Assembly: GCF_000069785.1 (NCBI RefSeq)
Contig: NC_010529.1
Coordinates: 1 to 64,000, forward strand
Origin: Cupriavidus taiwanensis LMG 19424
GTDB lineage: Bacteria > Pseudomonadota > Gammaproteobacteria > Burkholderiales > Burkholderiaceae
Direction of reading: 5' to 3'
Length of the DNA stretch: 64,000 bases
Shown: one piece after another, positions 47,096-56,798 of the stretch
How positions within the stretch are numbered: position 1 is the first letter of the stretch
Layout of the letters: every line of letters starts with the position of its first letter
The notes under the pieces: generated by a model
What the model saw: the letters and a program-made list of their open reading frames with translations, nothing else
What the model was told of the DNA's origin: nothing
The model's database searches: none
Program-made: the position numbers and the translations under genes

Positions 47096-48874
47096 ATGCC
47101 CATAATTTCTCTCACTGAAGCGCTGAACAATCTCACGGTAGACAATCTGAAATCGCTGATGCGCTGGCTTCCGGAAGCCTCACGCATCGGAAAGAAGAGT
47201 GGGCTGGTTGAAGAGATCCTGCGCAACCTTGCCGGCGACAGGCTGCAAGCGCTGTGGGAGGGGCTGGACAAGACTCAACGTCTGGCGGTAGCAGAGGCCA
47301 CCTATGCGGAGGATGGCTGCTTTAATGCCACGCGGTTTCGAGCCAAGTATGGGCGTTTGCCGAATTTTTCGGTCCGGGACGAGCGGCGCCGACACGAGCA
47401 CCATGGGCCGCCCACGGCGTTGTGCCTGTTTTTGTACTATCAGAATGGATGGCGCTACGTGCCAGCCGATCTGAACGAGCGGCTCATGGCATTCGTGCCG
47501 GCGCCAGAGCCTGTCCGGCTGGACACGGTCGATTCGCTTCCCGGCATATACGGTGAAAGCCCATTGTCGGTGCGGCTGTGTGAGCGCGATGCCCTGGCGG
47601 ATCTACCGCTGCTACTGCGTCTGGTGGATCAGGGAAAGCTTAAGGTCAGCGAGAAGACAGCGCTGCCGGGCACGGCGACGTTGCAATTGTTGTGCGGGCA
47701 ACTGTCCGGTAGCGACTACTACGCCGAGCCCGTGCCGGGACCCACCGATCAGGAGATAGGGCCGATCAAGGCATTTTCTTGGCCGATGCTGCTTCAGGCA
47801 GCGGGGCTTGTGCAGCGTAACGGGAGCAAGCTGGTGCTAAGCAAGGCTGGACTGACAGCCCTGACGACGCCAACGGCTGACGTGCTTGTCAAAATCTGGC
47901 GGAAATGGCTGAAAGCGACGTCGCTGGATGAATTTAGCCGAATAGATGTCATCAAGGGGCAAAAAGCCAAGGGCGGTGCGATGGCTGCAGTGGCGCCGCG
48001 CCGCGCGGCGATCGCAGAGATGCTGCAGCGTTGTCCGGCCGGGAAGTGGATCAGCATCGACGCGTTTTCCCGTTTCATGGTGGCAACTGGGCATACTTTC
48101 GACGTGGCCCGCGACCCTTGGAGTCTTTACATTTGTGAGCCGGATTACGGCAGCCTGGGGCACAGCGGCTACCATGACTGGGACATTCTTCAGTTGCGGT
48201 ATATGCTCTGCTTCCTGTTCGAGTATGTGGCGCCACTTGGCATCATTGATATCGCATACACCGAACCGGCGGGGGCTCGGCCTAATTTTCACGATATGTG
48301 GGGAACGGACGAACTCCAATTCCTCAGTCGCTACGATGGCCTGGCCTATTTTCGCGTGACCTCGTTGGGCGCCTATTGCCTTGGCGCCAGCGGCCACTAC
48401 ACGCCGGCGCCGGTCCAGTCTAGCGTAAGGCTATCCGTCATGCCCGGCATGCAGGTCAAGGTCATCGCGGGCCGTCTGTCGGCAGAAGAGTCTCTGGTTC
48501 TGGACATGTGGGCAACCGAAGAGGCGGACAGACTCTGGCGGCTCGACCTTCAGAAGGCCATCGTAGCGGTCGAGAGGGGGCATGACATCGCCGAACTTCG
48601 CGAATTCCTGCAGGCCCGGGACGACCAGCCGGTACCAGACACGGTGGAATCCTTCATCAAGCGGGCTGGCAAGCAGGGCAAGGCGCTGAAAGTTGCGGGG
48701 ACCACGCTGCTGATTGATTGCAATGACGCGCAAATGGCAGCCATGCTGGCCACTCGCAAGGAGACCGCCCATCTGTGTCTGCGCGCCGGTGATAAGCATG
48801 TGGTAGTGCGGCTCGAGGACGAAGATAAGTTCCGGACACATATTCGCGCGTTGGGCTATGGGATGACGGCCTGA
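47096..48874 (+). CDS. XPB/Ssl2 N-terminal-like protein (Helicase_C_3 type)
   Basis: 592 aa with no Walker motifs, so it is not itself a motor. The N-terminus (LTVDNLKSLMRWLP, then RIGKKSGLVEEILRNL) looks like a SAP-type DNA-binding helix pair. The C-terminal half (VKVIAGRLSAEESLVLDMWA, DIAELREFLQARDDQPVPDTVESFIKRA cut into its parts, TTLLIDCNDAQMAAML) resembles the XPB/Ssl2 helicase N-terminal domain. The start at 47096 is chosen because the upstream frame reads through a remnant; the ribosome-binding site is weak. It is on the same strand as the Wadjet operon, 374 bp upstream. A DNA-binding accessory role is inferred. Confidence 0.7.
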   Translation: MPIISLTEALNNLTVDNLKSLMRWLPEASRIGKKSGLVEEILRNLAGDRLQALWEGLDKTQRLAVAEATYAEDGCFNATRFRAKYGRLPNFSVRDERRRHEHHGPPTALCLFLYYQNGWRYVPADLNERLMAFVPAPEPVRLDTVDSLPGIYGESPLSVRLCERDALADLPLLLRLVDQGKLKVSEKTALPGTATLQLLCGQLSGSDYYAEPVPGPTDQEIGPIKAFSWPMLLQAAGLVQRNGSKLVLSKAGLTALTTPTADVLVKIWRKWLKATSLDEFSRIDVIKGQKAKGGAMAAVAPRRAAIAEMLQRCPAGKWISIDAFSRFMVATGHTFDVARDPWSLYICEPDYGSLGHSGYHDWDILQLRYMLCFLFEYVAPLGIIDIAYTEPAGARPNFHDMWGTDELQFLSRYDGLAYFRVTSLGAYCLGASGHYTPAPVQSSVRLSVMPGMQVKVIAGRLSAEESLVLDMWATEEADRLWRLDLQKAIVAVERGHDIAELREFLQARDDQPVPDTVESFIKRAGKQGKALKVAGTTLLIDCNDAQMAAMLATRKETAHLCLRAGDKHVVVRLEDEDKFRTHIRALGYGMTA

Positions 48875-49248
48875 GGTTTGCGCCGGTCGGTGGTGCCATG
48901 CCAGGGGCGAGCGCTATGCGACGCGAAGATAGATGGGTGACGGCCCGGCCGCAGACGCAGGCCGTGGTGCTGGCGGGTGGCTCGATGCCGAGCGGGTCCC
49001 GGTGAGGTTCCGTCCCCCATCGTATTTGGGCCAAGTCCAACTGCGGTACCCATTCCGGCTCGTAAGGCACCTACCGGGTCGCCAGGGCGCAGCCCAGCAC
49101 TGGGTGCGCCGGCGCCAGGCGTAATGGAATCCCTGAAACAGGTCGCGCGGCGGCGCAGTGCAGGGCGGGGTGGTATCGTACGATTTTGTTCGCTGTGTCG
49201 ATGGTACGCAGGTGCAATGCGAGAGTGTTAAGGGGGACATCAGCCGCG
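48875..49248. other. Gap before the second Wadjet operon
   Basis: 374 bp with no gene. It should contain the promoter of the Wadjet operon if this is not read from the upstream gene. AGGGGG at about 49231 is the jetA ribosome-binding site. Confidence 0.45.
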
Positions 49249-50679
49249 ATGGTGGATTCGGGGTATCCGCAGTTCTTTCGTCCGTTGACGCTGAAGAGGC
49301 GAAAGCTGATCGCTGCCTGCATCCGCGCATTCTATGCGCGGCTTTATGGCTCCCATGCCGACTACCGCTCCATCCTTGGGCGCGAGGACTTGCGTGACCT
49401 CTTTGTCCAGACGATGCAGTCCGCCACGCTGCCGGCCGATCCTGCCGGTGAAGATGGCGACGACGGATTCGCCGCCGGTGACCTGGCCGACGACCAGAAG
49501 CTGGCAAGCGCCATCGTGCGCCTCCTTGTTGCGGACGGCTGGCTGGAAACCGCCGAGGATCGCGTCCGACTGGTTACCGCCTATCGCTTCACCCGCGCCG
49601 GCAAGATCTTCGCTCAGGCGCTGACGCTGGCCGACCGCCCACGCGAACGGACCCGTCAGCGCAACATGCGCTCCTGCAAGAATGCACTGAGTGCCTTCAT
49701 CGAGCGCCGCGATGTGGAGGACCTGCTCGACGCCTACGAGTATGCCGATCGGGTCATTGCCGACCTCTCCGAAGATATCGAGCTCTTTTACGACCTGGCT
49801 CGCAAGATATTGCTCGATGCGCATGTGCAGGGCAATTGGGATGGGTTTATCGAGTTCGTAGAGCGACGTTTTCGTGATGAGTTCTCGCCCCGCCTAGTCT
49901 ATGACAATGCCGAGCGCCACCGGCTGGACATCGGGGCGCTAATCGAACGTCTTAACGATTTGAGCGCGGCCGAGATGCAGGCCATTGACGATGACTTGGC
50001 CAACCACGCGGCATGGGCCGCGCAGGCCGCGCCGGACGGGGCGATCTTGAGATGGATGCTTGATCGGATCGACGAGATGGTGACCGCGGCCTGCCGGACG
50101 AAACAGCCGGAATTGTTCCGGGCCATGGAAAGCTATGTCCGCCGCCATGTGGTCTTGTTGTCGCAGAGTCTGTTCATGGGGGCATCAGGCAGCGGGGCGG
50201 CATTGTCCACCCTGATCCGCCGCCTGGGGGAGATGCCGGAGCGGGATCAGGGCGCGTGGCTGGAGCGGCAGGGAGCGGCGCTCGCACCGGTAAGCGTGGC
50301 GCTGTATGATCCGGCCGCGGTGCAGCCGAGAAAGACCGCCGAGCGTAACCGGGCACAGGCCGTGAGCATCGTTCCGGAAATCACACGAGAAGAGCGTTTG
50401 CGTCAGTTCGTGCGGCAAGCGCAGGAGCGGGCCTTCTCCTTGTCGCATCACGATGTCGTGGATTACTTGCTCGGTTCCATGCGTGGTACGGGCGCGCTGC
50501 GCCTATCCGAGTTGCCGGTCGACGATGCTATCCAGGCGTTATCGTTGTTGCGGGCAGTCGAGGCAGCACGGGACCATGAGGGACTGGACGTGGAGCGGCT
50601 AGATGCCGAGCCGCTGGACAATGCCATCATGTCGGGCACTGACTATGCAATCAGGAGGCGCCACATCGGCCATGGATGA
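49249..50679 (+). CDS. jetA: Wadjet JetA-like protein (second system)
   Basis: 476-aa kleisin-like subunit. YPQFFRPLTLKRRKLIAACI and REDLRDLFVQTMQ near the N-terminus resemble the DUF5716-type JetA of type III, but type I (DUF3375) cannot be excluded by eye. ATG at 49249 is favoured by AGGGGG about 12 bp upstream; the frame also opens from TTG at 49186 and ATG at 49201. It ends in an 8-bp overlap with jetB. Confidence 0.8.
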   Translation: MVDSGYPQFFRPLTLKRRKLIAACIRAFYARLYGSHADYRSILGREDLRDLFVQTMQSATLPADPAGEDGDDGFAAGDLADDQKLASAIVRLLVADGWLETAEDRVRLVTAYRFTRAGKIFAQALTLADRPRERTRQRNMRSCKNALSAFIERRDVEDLLDAYEYADRVIADLSEDIELFYDLARKILLDAHVQGNWDGFIEFVERRFRDEFSPRLVYDNAERHRLDIGALIERLNDLSAAEMQAIDDDLANHAAWAAQAAPDGAILRWMLDRIDEMVTAACRTKQPELFRAMESYVRRHVVLLSQSLFMGASGSGAALSTLIRRLGEMPERDQGAWLERQGAALAPVSVALYDPAAVQPRKTAERNRAQAVSIVPEITREERLRQFVRQAQERAFSLSHHDVVDYLLGSMRGTGALRLSELPVDDAIQALSLLRAVEAARDHEGLDVERLDAEPLDNAIMSGTDYAIRRRHIGHG

Positions 50680-51358
50680 AATTACGATTGGGCAACTGGT
50701 GGAAGCGGAACTGAAGGCGGGGGGCGTCCGGCCGGAGGCGTTCGGGCAGATCCTTGGCCGCCTGTTCGGGCTGTCCATCTTGCACCGGGAGGACAGCGCC
50801 ATCGAGCGTCAGCTCTACGACGACGCCGTGCGTATCGAAGGCCTGCTCAATGCGTACTTCGATGTGGGCGGGTTCCGGCTGCTGCACGAGCGACATCAGA
50901 GTTATTTTCGGCTTTACCCGCCGGGGGCGCGCGTGCCGGGACTGCCCGCCGAGGACGATGCTATCGCGGTGGACGCCGTGCGGGCGAAGCTCTCCGCCGA
51001 TTTCGTGGCATGCTGCCTGGTGCTGCGCTTGCTGTACAACGAAAGCCTGCGCCAAGGCTCGATCAACGAGCGCAACGAAGCGCTTGTCACCGTGGAATAC
51101 CTGAATGCCACGCTGACTGCGCAGGCGCGCCGCTCACTGCCGGCCAAGACTGCGCGGGAGAAGCTCTTCGCCGACCTGAAGCGTGCCCGTCTGATCGATT
51201 ACCGGGCGGATTCCGAGGTGGAAGATGCTGACGCTCTGGTCGCCATTCGTGGGACGATCCTGCAGTTCGTGGCGGATTCCGCCATTGATGCCCTGCTGAC
51301 CGAAACACGGACGCCCGTGTCGGCCGTCACGTCGCCGGAGCCCGACGATGAGGCTTGA
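50672..51358 (+). CDS. jetB: Wadjet JetB-like protein (DUF4194, second system)
   Basis: 228-aa MukE-like winged-helix subunit. The start at 50672 (MDEITIGQLVEAEL) is fixed by AGGAGG 14 bp upstream and by the overlap with jetA; the frame upstream to 50603 is jetA sequence. FRLLHERHQSYFRL near 70 and VEYLNATL fit DUF4194 proteins. It overlaps jetC by 11 bp. Confidence 0.85.
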   Translation: MDEITIGQLVEAELKAGGVRPEAFGQILGRLFGLSILHREDSAIERQLYDDAVRIEGLLNAYFDVGGFRLLHERHQSYFRLYPPGARVPGLPAEDDAIAVDAVRAKLSADFVACCLVLRLLYNESLRQGSINERNEALVTVEYLNATLTAQARRSLPAKTAREKLFADLKRARLIDYRADSEVEDADALVAIRGTILQFVADSAIDALLTETRTPVSAVTSPEPDDEA

Positions 51359-54300
51359 GAAGCTCATCCTGGTCAACTGGGGCTTCGTGGTGTCCCGGGA
51401 ATACCCCTTTGGCCACACCACCTTGCTGTCGGGTTCGACCGGCGTTGGGAAGTCCTCTTTCCAGGACGCGATCCAGCTGGTCATGACCGGCGGCAAGCAG
51501 CACATCAACGTGTTCAACTCGGCGCAGGACGAGAGCGGCGCCTCGCGCGCGGGCGGCAAGGTGAGGCGGACGCTGGCGTCTTACGCGGTAGGCATGCGCG
51601 ACAACCTCTGCGTCCGGCCGTATGGATCGCACACCTATGTCGTCGCCGTCTTCGCGCCCGATGAGTGGGAGTCCGCCGAACCATTCACCGCCGTGGTGGC
51701 CGTCGAAGCTGCCGTGTCTGGTACGCGCGAGCAAGGTCGCAGCGTCGACGTGGCGCGCAAGCTCTACTTTGTGCTACCAGGCAGCCGCGTAATGGAGGCG
51801 GATTTCATCGAGTCGCGCAAGGGCAATTCCATTACCGCGGTGAAGGTCGAGGATATCTACCATCGGCTGCGCCAGCGCTATCCGCGCGTCCTGCCGTTCG
51901 AGAACAGCATCGAAGATTATCTGTGCAAGCTCTATGCTGAGTTTCGCGGTGGTGGCAAGACGCTGGTCGGGCCGCGCGAGGCCGAAGCGGCGGCGCGGGC
52001 TTTCGTCCAGTCCATTGCTCGCAAGACCGTCGGCTCGGTGGACGAGTTGATCCGGGAGCAGGTGCTGGCCGAGCCTGATTTTTCCGATCAGATCGGGCAT
52101 ATCGCTTCGCTCATGCAAAACGTGCAACGTCTGCGCAAGATCGCCACCGAATTACTGGCGTGCCGGGAGCGGCTGGGCGTGCTGAAGGCACACGCGGATG
52201 CGTTCCTTGCCGCGTTCGAAGAGGCCATGGAGGCCGAACTGGGCGAAGTACTGCGCCGACAGCGGGATGTCGAGGAGGAGATCCAAAGGCTGGAGGCCTG
52301 CCGGCGTCTTGCCTTAGCCGATGTCGAGAAGCAGCAGGCGCTTGCCGACCGGCATGCACAGGCGCTGAAGCGCGCCACGGAATTGCATGGCACTGCCAAG
52401 GGTCGGCTCAACGGCAATCCGGTGGCGCAGGATCGTGAGCGGCTCAGCCGCGAGATAGCCGTGGCCACCGATGGGCGATCCCGTATCGCGCTGGACGTTC
52501 TGGCCGCCCTAGCGGGCTTGCGCGGCGTGCTCGACGAACTGGCTGCCCTGGCCAAACTGCCTGCAGGACCGGCCTCCGCCTACGCATCCCATGTGGAGCG
52601 GCTGGTTGTCGATGCCACGGCGATCGATGGCGCGGACGGCCAAGCCGCCGCGCGTGAGTTGGCGGCGATGCTGACAGGCGCGCAGATCGAACCCGCGAGC
52701 CTGCGGCGCGACCGGTTCGCCAAGCTGGATGCCGCCCTGGCTCCCATTGCGCAGCGACTGCACGGCGCCGACGGCCTGTATGGGGCAGTGGTACAGGAGC
52801 AGGCGCGGGAGTCGGATCGCGCTGCCGCCCTGCAAGGAGAAATCGACGACCTGAAGCGGCGCCGGCAAGGGCTGGAAGATGGCCACTTTGACTTGCCGGC
52901 GCATGTGGAGGTCGCAGTCCGATATCTCGAGGCCCAGATGCCGGGCGCCCGTCCCAGGGTACTTTGCAACCTTGTCCAGCCGCGGGAGGGCTCACGCTGG
53001 CAGAACGCTATCGAAGGGCTTTTGGGCGGCAACCGCTTCGTGATCCTGGTGGACGCGCAATACGAGGCGAGCGCCATCCGGGCGCTGCGACACGAGCTGG
53101 TGGCGACTAGACAAGGACGAGAGGCTTCCGTGGTGCAGGGCGAACTGGCCAAGCGGCGGGCGGAAAACCAGGCGCTGTCGCCCGACGCCGTGCTGCAGGA
53201 ATTGGTGATCGCCGATGAGACCGCGCGCGCCTATCTGGTTGCAAGTTACGGCCGTTATGTCAAGGTAGCGGATGCGCAGGCGCTGCGCGGCGCGCCACAG
53301 GCACTGACCGTGGACGGCATGGCCAGTGGGGGGTTCAAGATGTTTTCGTCATGGGTGGACGACGGCGAACTGGCCTTCGGTGCCGAGGCCCGGCGCAAGC
53401 GCGTGGTGAGGCTCGTCCGGCAGATCGACGAAAAGTCGCAGGAAAGGGACGCACATCGCGCAGGCGCTGCGGAGTTGGCCGCGTGGGGTGCGCGTCTGCT
53501 CGCCCTGCAGCTTGTGCCTGTCGCGCCAATGCTGGACAAGCTGGGTGAGACGCAGCGCGAACTGAATAGTCTCGCGGCGCAGCTCGCCAGCCTAGATGAC
53601 GCCGATCTCATCGTGCTGGAGCGGCGCGTGGCGCGTGCGGAGCAGCTATTGGAGGGCCACCACCGCCTATCCAATACCGCATCACGCTTAGCAGGCGAAG
53701 CGGAGGGGAGGGCGCGTGGCTTCGAAGCGAACATCGGTGACGCTGAAGCTAAGCTTGTTGAGTGCAAAGATGCCGTGCGCCAGATAAACGCCCGCGTGGC
53801 TGAACTGATCCGGCTCAATCCGCATTTCGATCCAGTCCGGCTGGAGCAGCGCGCTCGGGAAGCGGCCAAGGAGCAGACCGCCGCGTCCTTTGATGGGCGG
53901 CGGCGCCAGCAAGCCGGGATCTACCGCCAGGAGCGCGAGGCATTCGAGCGGAAACTGGAGGCCCATAATCTCTTGTCATCCTCGTTCGATGAGCGGGTCG
54001 ACTTTCAGCCTTGCCAGTCAACCCAGGGGGAGTACGAGTGGCAAGCCTATGGCGGCGTACCTGCCGCCCGGCGACAGATCTCGGCCATGTTAGAACGGCT
54101 CGACCAAGTGCGCATTCTCAACAACACCAGCGAGCTGCGGGACGCCGAGAAGAGCTTCAACAACACCTTCAGCACGCATTTCGCGCTGGCCGTACGCACC
54201 GCGGTGGAGCAGGGCATCGATCCGCTCAAGCGGCTCAATGAGAAGCTCAAGCGACTGGCATTCGGCGAAGACCGTTTTGAGATCGAATACGGGCAGATGG

Positions 54301-55019
54301 TCAAGGAGTACAAAAAGTACTTCGACCTGTTCCAAGAACTGAACCGGCTGGCCGAGACACAAACGCCGGTGGATTTGTTCTCGGCCGCCGAAGGCGTCCT
54401 TTCTGCCGAAAGCGTCGTGGCGCTGGACGACATCAAGCTGCTATTGCTCGACACCAACCGCGACCACGCATTGCGGCGACTGAAGGACATAGCGGACTAC
54501 CGCAACTATCGCCAATATGACATCCGCAAATATTCGGAGGACGGGCGCGAGGCGTCCTTGGCAAGAATGGCGACGTTCTCGGGAGGCGAGCTGATGACGC
54601 CAGCCTATCTGGTGCGGGCCGCGGTGCTGGCCCAGGCATTTCGGCAGTTCGAGAAGACGCCGAGCCTGAAGCTCATGATGATCGACGAGGCCTTCGACAA
54701 GATGGACGAAGGCCGCACCGCTGCTGTGATGCGCTATCTCAATGAGAACCTTGGCTTGCAACTGGTGGTTGCCATGCCGTCCCGCGCGTCCGGTCCCCTG
54801 CTCGAGTTGTTCAGCTTCGAGCATCGTTTTTCTCTGATGAAGGTTGAGGGCCTGGCAGGCGAACTCGATAAGATTACCGAGGTGGACAGCTCCCTCTTGA
54901 AGGCCGACCGACTACATGCCCTATGGACTGAACGTCGGGAGGCGGTGCGCCGTGAAGCGGCATGGCAGTTCGACTTGCAAGAGGCGCGCAAGCAGTTGAT
55001 CTCGGACATGGGGGCATGA
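51348..55019 (+). CDS. jetC: Wadjet SMC-like ATPase JetC (second system)
   Basis: 1223-aa MukB-like motor. Walker A is GSTGVGKSS at about residues 28-36. The ABC signature FSGGELMTPA is near 1077 and Walker B LMMIDEAFDKMD near 1110. Two long coiled-coil arms flank a hinge-like centre (about 520-680). It is clearly distinct from the type II JetC at 19633-23778 in length and motif context. ATG at 51348 overlaps jetB; the stop overlaps jetD by ATGA. The gene appears intact. Confidence 0.93.
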   Translation: MRLEKLILVNWGFVVSREYPFGHTTLLSGSTGVGKSSFQDAIQLVMTGGKQHINVFNSAQDESGASRAGGKVRRTLASYAVGMRDNLCVRPYGSHTYVVAVFAPDEWESAEPFTAVVAVEAAVSGTREQGRSVDVARKLYFVLPGSRVMEADFIESRKGNSITAVKVEDIYHRLRQRYPRVLPFENSIEDYLCKLYAEFRGGGKTLVGPREAEAAARAFVQSIARKTVGSVDELIREQVLAEPDFSDQIGHIASLMQNVQRLRKIATELLACRERLGVLKAHADAFLAAFEEAMEAELGEVLRRQRDVEEEIQRLEACRRLALADVEKQQALADRHAQALKRATELHGTAKGRLNGNPVAQDRERLSREIAVATDGRSRIALDVLAALAGLRGVLDELAALAKLPAGPASAYASHVERLVVDATAIDGADGQAAARELAAMLTGAQIEPASLRRDRFAKLDAALAPIAQRLHGADGLYGAVVQEQARESDRAAALQGEIDDLKRRRQGLEDGHFDLPAHVEVAVRYLEAQMPGARPRVLCNLVQPREGSRWQNAIEGLLGGNRFVILVDAQYEASAIRALRHELVATRQGREASVVQGELAKRRAENQALSPDAVLQELVIADETARAYLVASYGRYVKVADAQALRGAPQALTVDGMASGGFKMFSSWVDDGELAFGAEARRKRVVRLVRQIDEKSQERDAHRAGAAELAAWGARLLALQLVPVAPMLDKLGETQRELNSLAAQLASLDDADLIVLERRVARAEQLLEGHHRLSNTASRLAGEAEGRARGFEANIGDAEAKLVECKDAVRQINARVAELIRLNPHFDPVRLEQRAREAAKEQTAASFDGRRRQQAGIYRQEREAFERKLEAHNLLSSSFDERVDFQPCQSTQGEYEWQAYGGVPAARRQISAMLERLDQVRILNNTSELRDAEKSFNNTFSTHFALAVRTAVEQGIDPLKRLNEKLKRLAFGEDRFEIEYGQMVKEYKKYFDLFQELNRLAETQTPVDLFSAAEGVLSAESVVALDDIKLLLLDTNRDHALRRLKDIADYRNYRQYDIRKYSEDGREASLARMATFSGGELMTPAYLVRAAVLAQAFRQFEKTPSLKLMMIDEAFDKMDEGRTAAVMRYLNENLGLQLVVAMPSRASGPLLELFSFEHRFSLMKVEGLAGELDKITEVDSSLLKADRLHALWTERREAVRREAAWQFDLQEARKQLISDMGA

Positions 55020-56179
55020 GCGCCGACGACATTCCGGGGCGCCGGCCGGACGCGCTCACCGCGTTGCTGAATGCACTGGTGGACCGTATCGAGGCAAAGC
55101 CGTTTGCCGAGAGACGCCGCGATATCGGCTTCCCGTTGAGTGCCGGGACGTGGCCGGAGTTTTTCTCGATCGACCTTCACGGCGAACGCATGTTCGTATG
55201 GCGCGCCCTGGAAGCGCTGCAGGCGCAACCCGGATTTGCACTGATGCTAGACCAGCGTCGTGGCCAGCGGGATCTTGATATCTGGGAGCGCTCACCGAAG
55301 CTCGTCATCGCAGCTCAAGCGGAAGCGTTTCTTCGCGACGAGACGGGGCGCCAGCCCAATGCCGTGGTCGCCTGGATGGCTCAGTGGCGGAAGGCTGTGC
55401 CAGCGCGCGTCAACAACGCGGCGCTGTGCGAGCGGCTGCTGTCCCGCCCGATCCTCATCCTTCCGCGTTCACCGGAGCAGGTGCTAGAGCGTTTCGCGGG
55501 CATCCCGGCGCTTGCGAGCGAGAGCCTCATGCTCCATGAGGTAGCAAGCCGGCAGTTCTGGGGCCTGTCTAAAGTTCTCAACGGCCAGCAGGAGGCCATT
55601 GCCCTGTTGCTTGACACGGAAGTTTGCCCCTTTCCAGACAAGCCGGTGCAACTGCTGGTAGCTGCGCGTACAGCCGATCCTGCCGCCCCGGTCCTGTTTG
55701 TGGAGAATGCCGCAACGTTCGAGTCGATGGCGGCGGGGAGGCTGAGCGCCGCCGAGGGTTTTGTCCTGATATTCGCATCCGGATACAAGGCGAGCGCGAG
55801 GAGGCTGCGCCAGCCGGGTGGCAGCTCAGTCTACTTTGCCCCGAGCGTGTTTGAGCGGAATGCGGCATTGGGGCGTAGCTTTCTTGCATGGCTGCATGGC
55901 ACCGACGACACGCGCCCAGTTCATTTCTGGGGCGACCTGGATTTTGCCGGGATGGATATTCTTAAGGAGTTGCGCGTGGTATTTCCAGACGCGCAAGCGT
56001 GGAAAGCTGGCTACGAGGCGCTGCTTGCACGCCTGCTCGCGGAGGAGTCCCACGCGGCGGATGAAGCAAGGAAGTCGGGCCAGACCGATCCGGGCTTTAC
56101 CGGCTGCCCTTATGCGGATGAAGTGCTGCTGCCAGCACTACGCAGGCACGGCCGATTTGTCGACCAGGAAAGTCTGTAG
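55016..56179 (+). CDS. jetD: Wadjet nuclease JetD (Toprim, DUF2220-type; second system)
   Basis: 387-aa Toprim endonuclease that would cut the trapped plasmid. The N-terminal DUF3322-like part includes WPEFFSIDLHGERMFVWRAL. The Toprim acidic residues are Glu in VLFVENAATF near 229 and the DLD of HFWGDLDFAGMD near 307. The start at 55016 overlaps the jetC stop as ATGA; the frame upstream is jetC sequence. Length and motifs are intact. It ends the operon; a hairpin with a T-run follows about 170 bp later. Confidence 0.9.
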   Translation: MSADDIPGRRPDALTALLNALVDRIEAKPFAERRRDIGFPLSAGTWPEFFSIDLHGERMFVWRALEALQAQPGFALMLDQRRGQRDLDIWERSPKLVIAAQAEAFLRDETGRQPNAVVAWMAQWRKAVPARVNNAALCERLLSRPILILPRSPEQVLERFAGIPALASESLMLHEVASRQFWGLSKVLNGQQEAIALLLDTEVCPFPDKPVQLLVAARTADPAAPVLFVENAATFESMAAGRLSAAEGFVLIFASGYKASARRLRQPGGSSVYFAPSVFERNAALGRSFLAWLHGTDDTRPVHFWGDLDFAGMDILKELRVVFPDAQAWKAGYEALLARLLAEESHAADEARKSGQTDPGFTGCPYADEVLLPALRRHGRFVDQESL

Positions 56180-56798
56180 CGTCTCGACGCGCCAGACAAC
56201 TACGCGAAAACCTGCCGATGAATGCATGCCTTTGGGACAAAGCTTGGTATTGACCGCCGCATTTTCCATGCTCCGGCACGCTAGTAGAAGCACAATGAAT
56301 TTGTGCCGGTTCGCGTGGTGACACGTTGCAATCCCGTGGCCGAGCAGGCAGGTTGCCTGCCGTATGCTTTTTTCGCATTTAGTTCTCGACTCTCTCTTTT
56401 GCGTTACCTGATAACGTACGCGCGCAGCGCCAGAGTTTAGACATTATGCCGGGTATGTCTCGCGGCACTGGCGGTGGTATCGCCGATCTGCTCGCCGGCG
56501 AGAAGTCTTCGTCATCGGCGGGGCAGGGCGGTGCGGCACGTCACGGATCTCCGCATACTGTTCATCATCTCTTCGAGACCCTCAACAGGCTTTCAGATCC
56601 GAGAGACGGTATCGACCGATTCCGAGTGCAACCGCCGCTCGACCGTCGGTGCCCGCTCGGCAAGCCGAGCCGGGGGCTTTATCGTGGGCCCCTAAAGCGG
56701 GATGGTATCGTTGCCGTGGCGGACGCGATCCAGACGGAACAGATTCCGTAGCAGAACATCTTAGGCCTCCTTGGGGAGTACTTGACGACCGCTTCGCC
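56180..56798. other. 620-bp gap
   Basis: Holds the candidate terminator at 56346-56373. A plus-strand frame at 56446-56751 is low-complexity and not supported. Confidence 0.45.
56346..56373 (+). terminator. Candidate intrinsic terminator after the second Wadjet operon
   Basis: GGCAGGTTGCCTGCC forms a short GC-rich hairpin, followed within 6 bp by a run of six T. It lies about 170 bp after the jetD stop. Confidence 0.55.
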
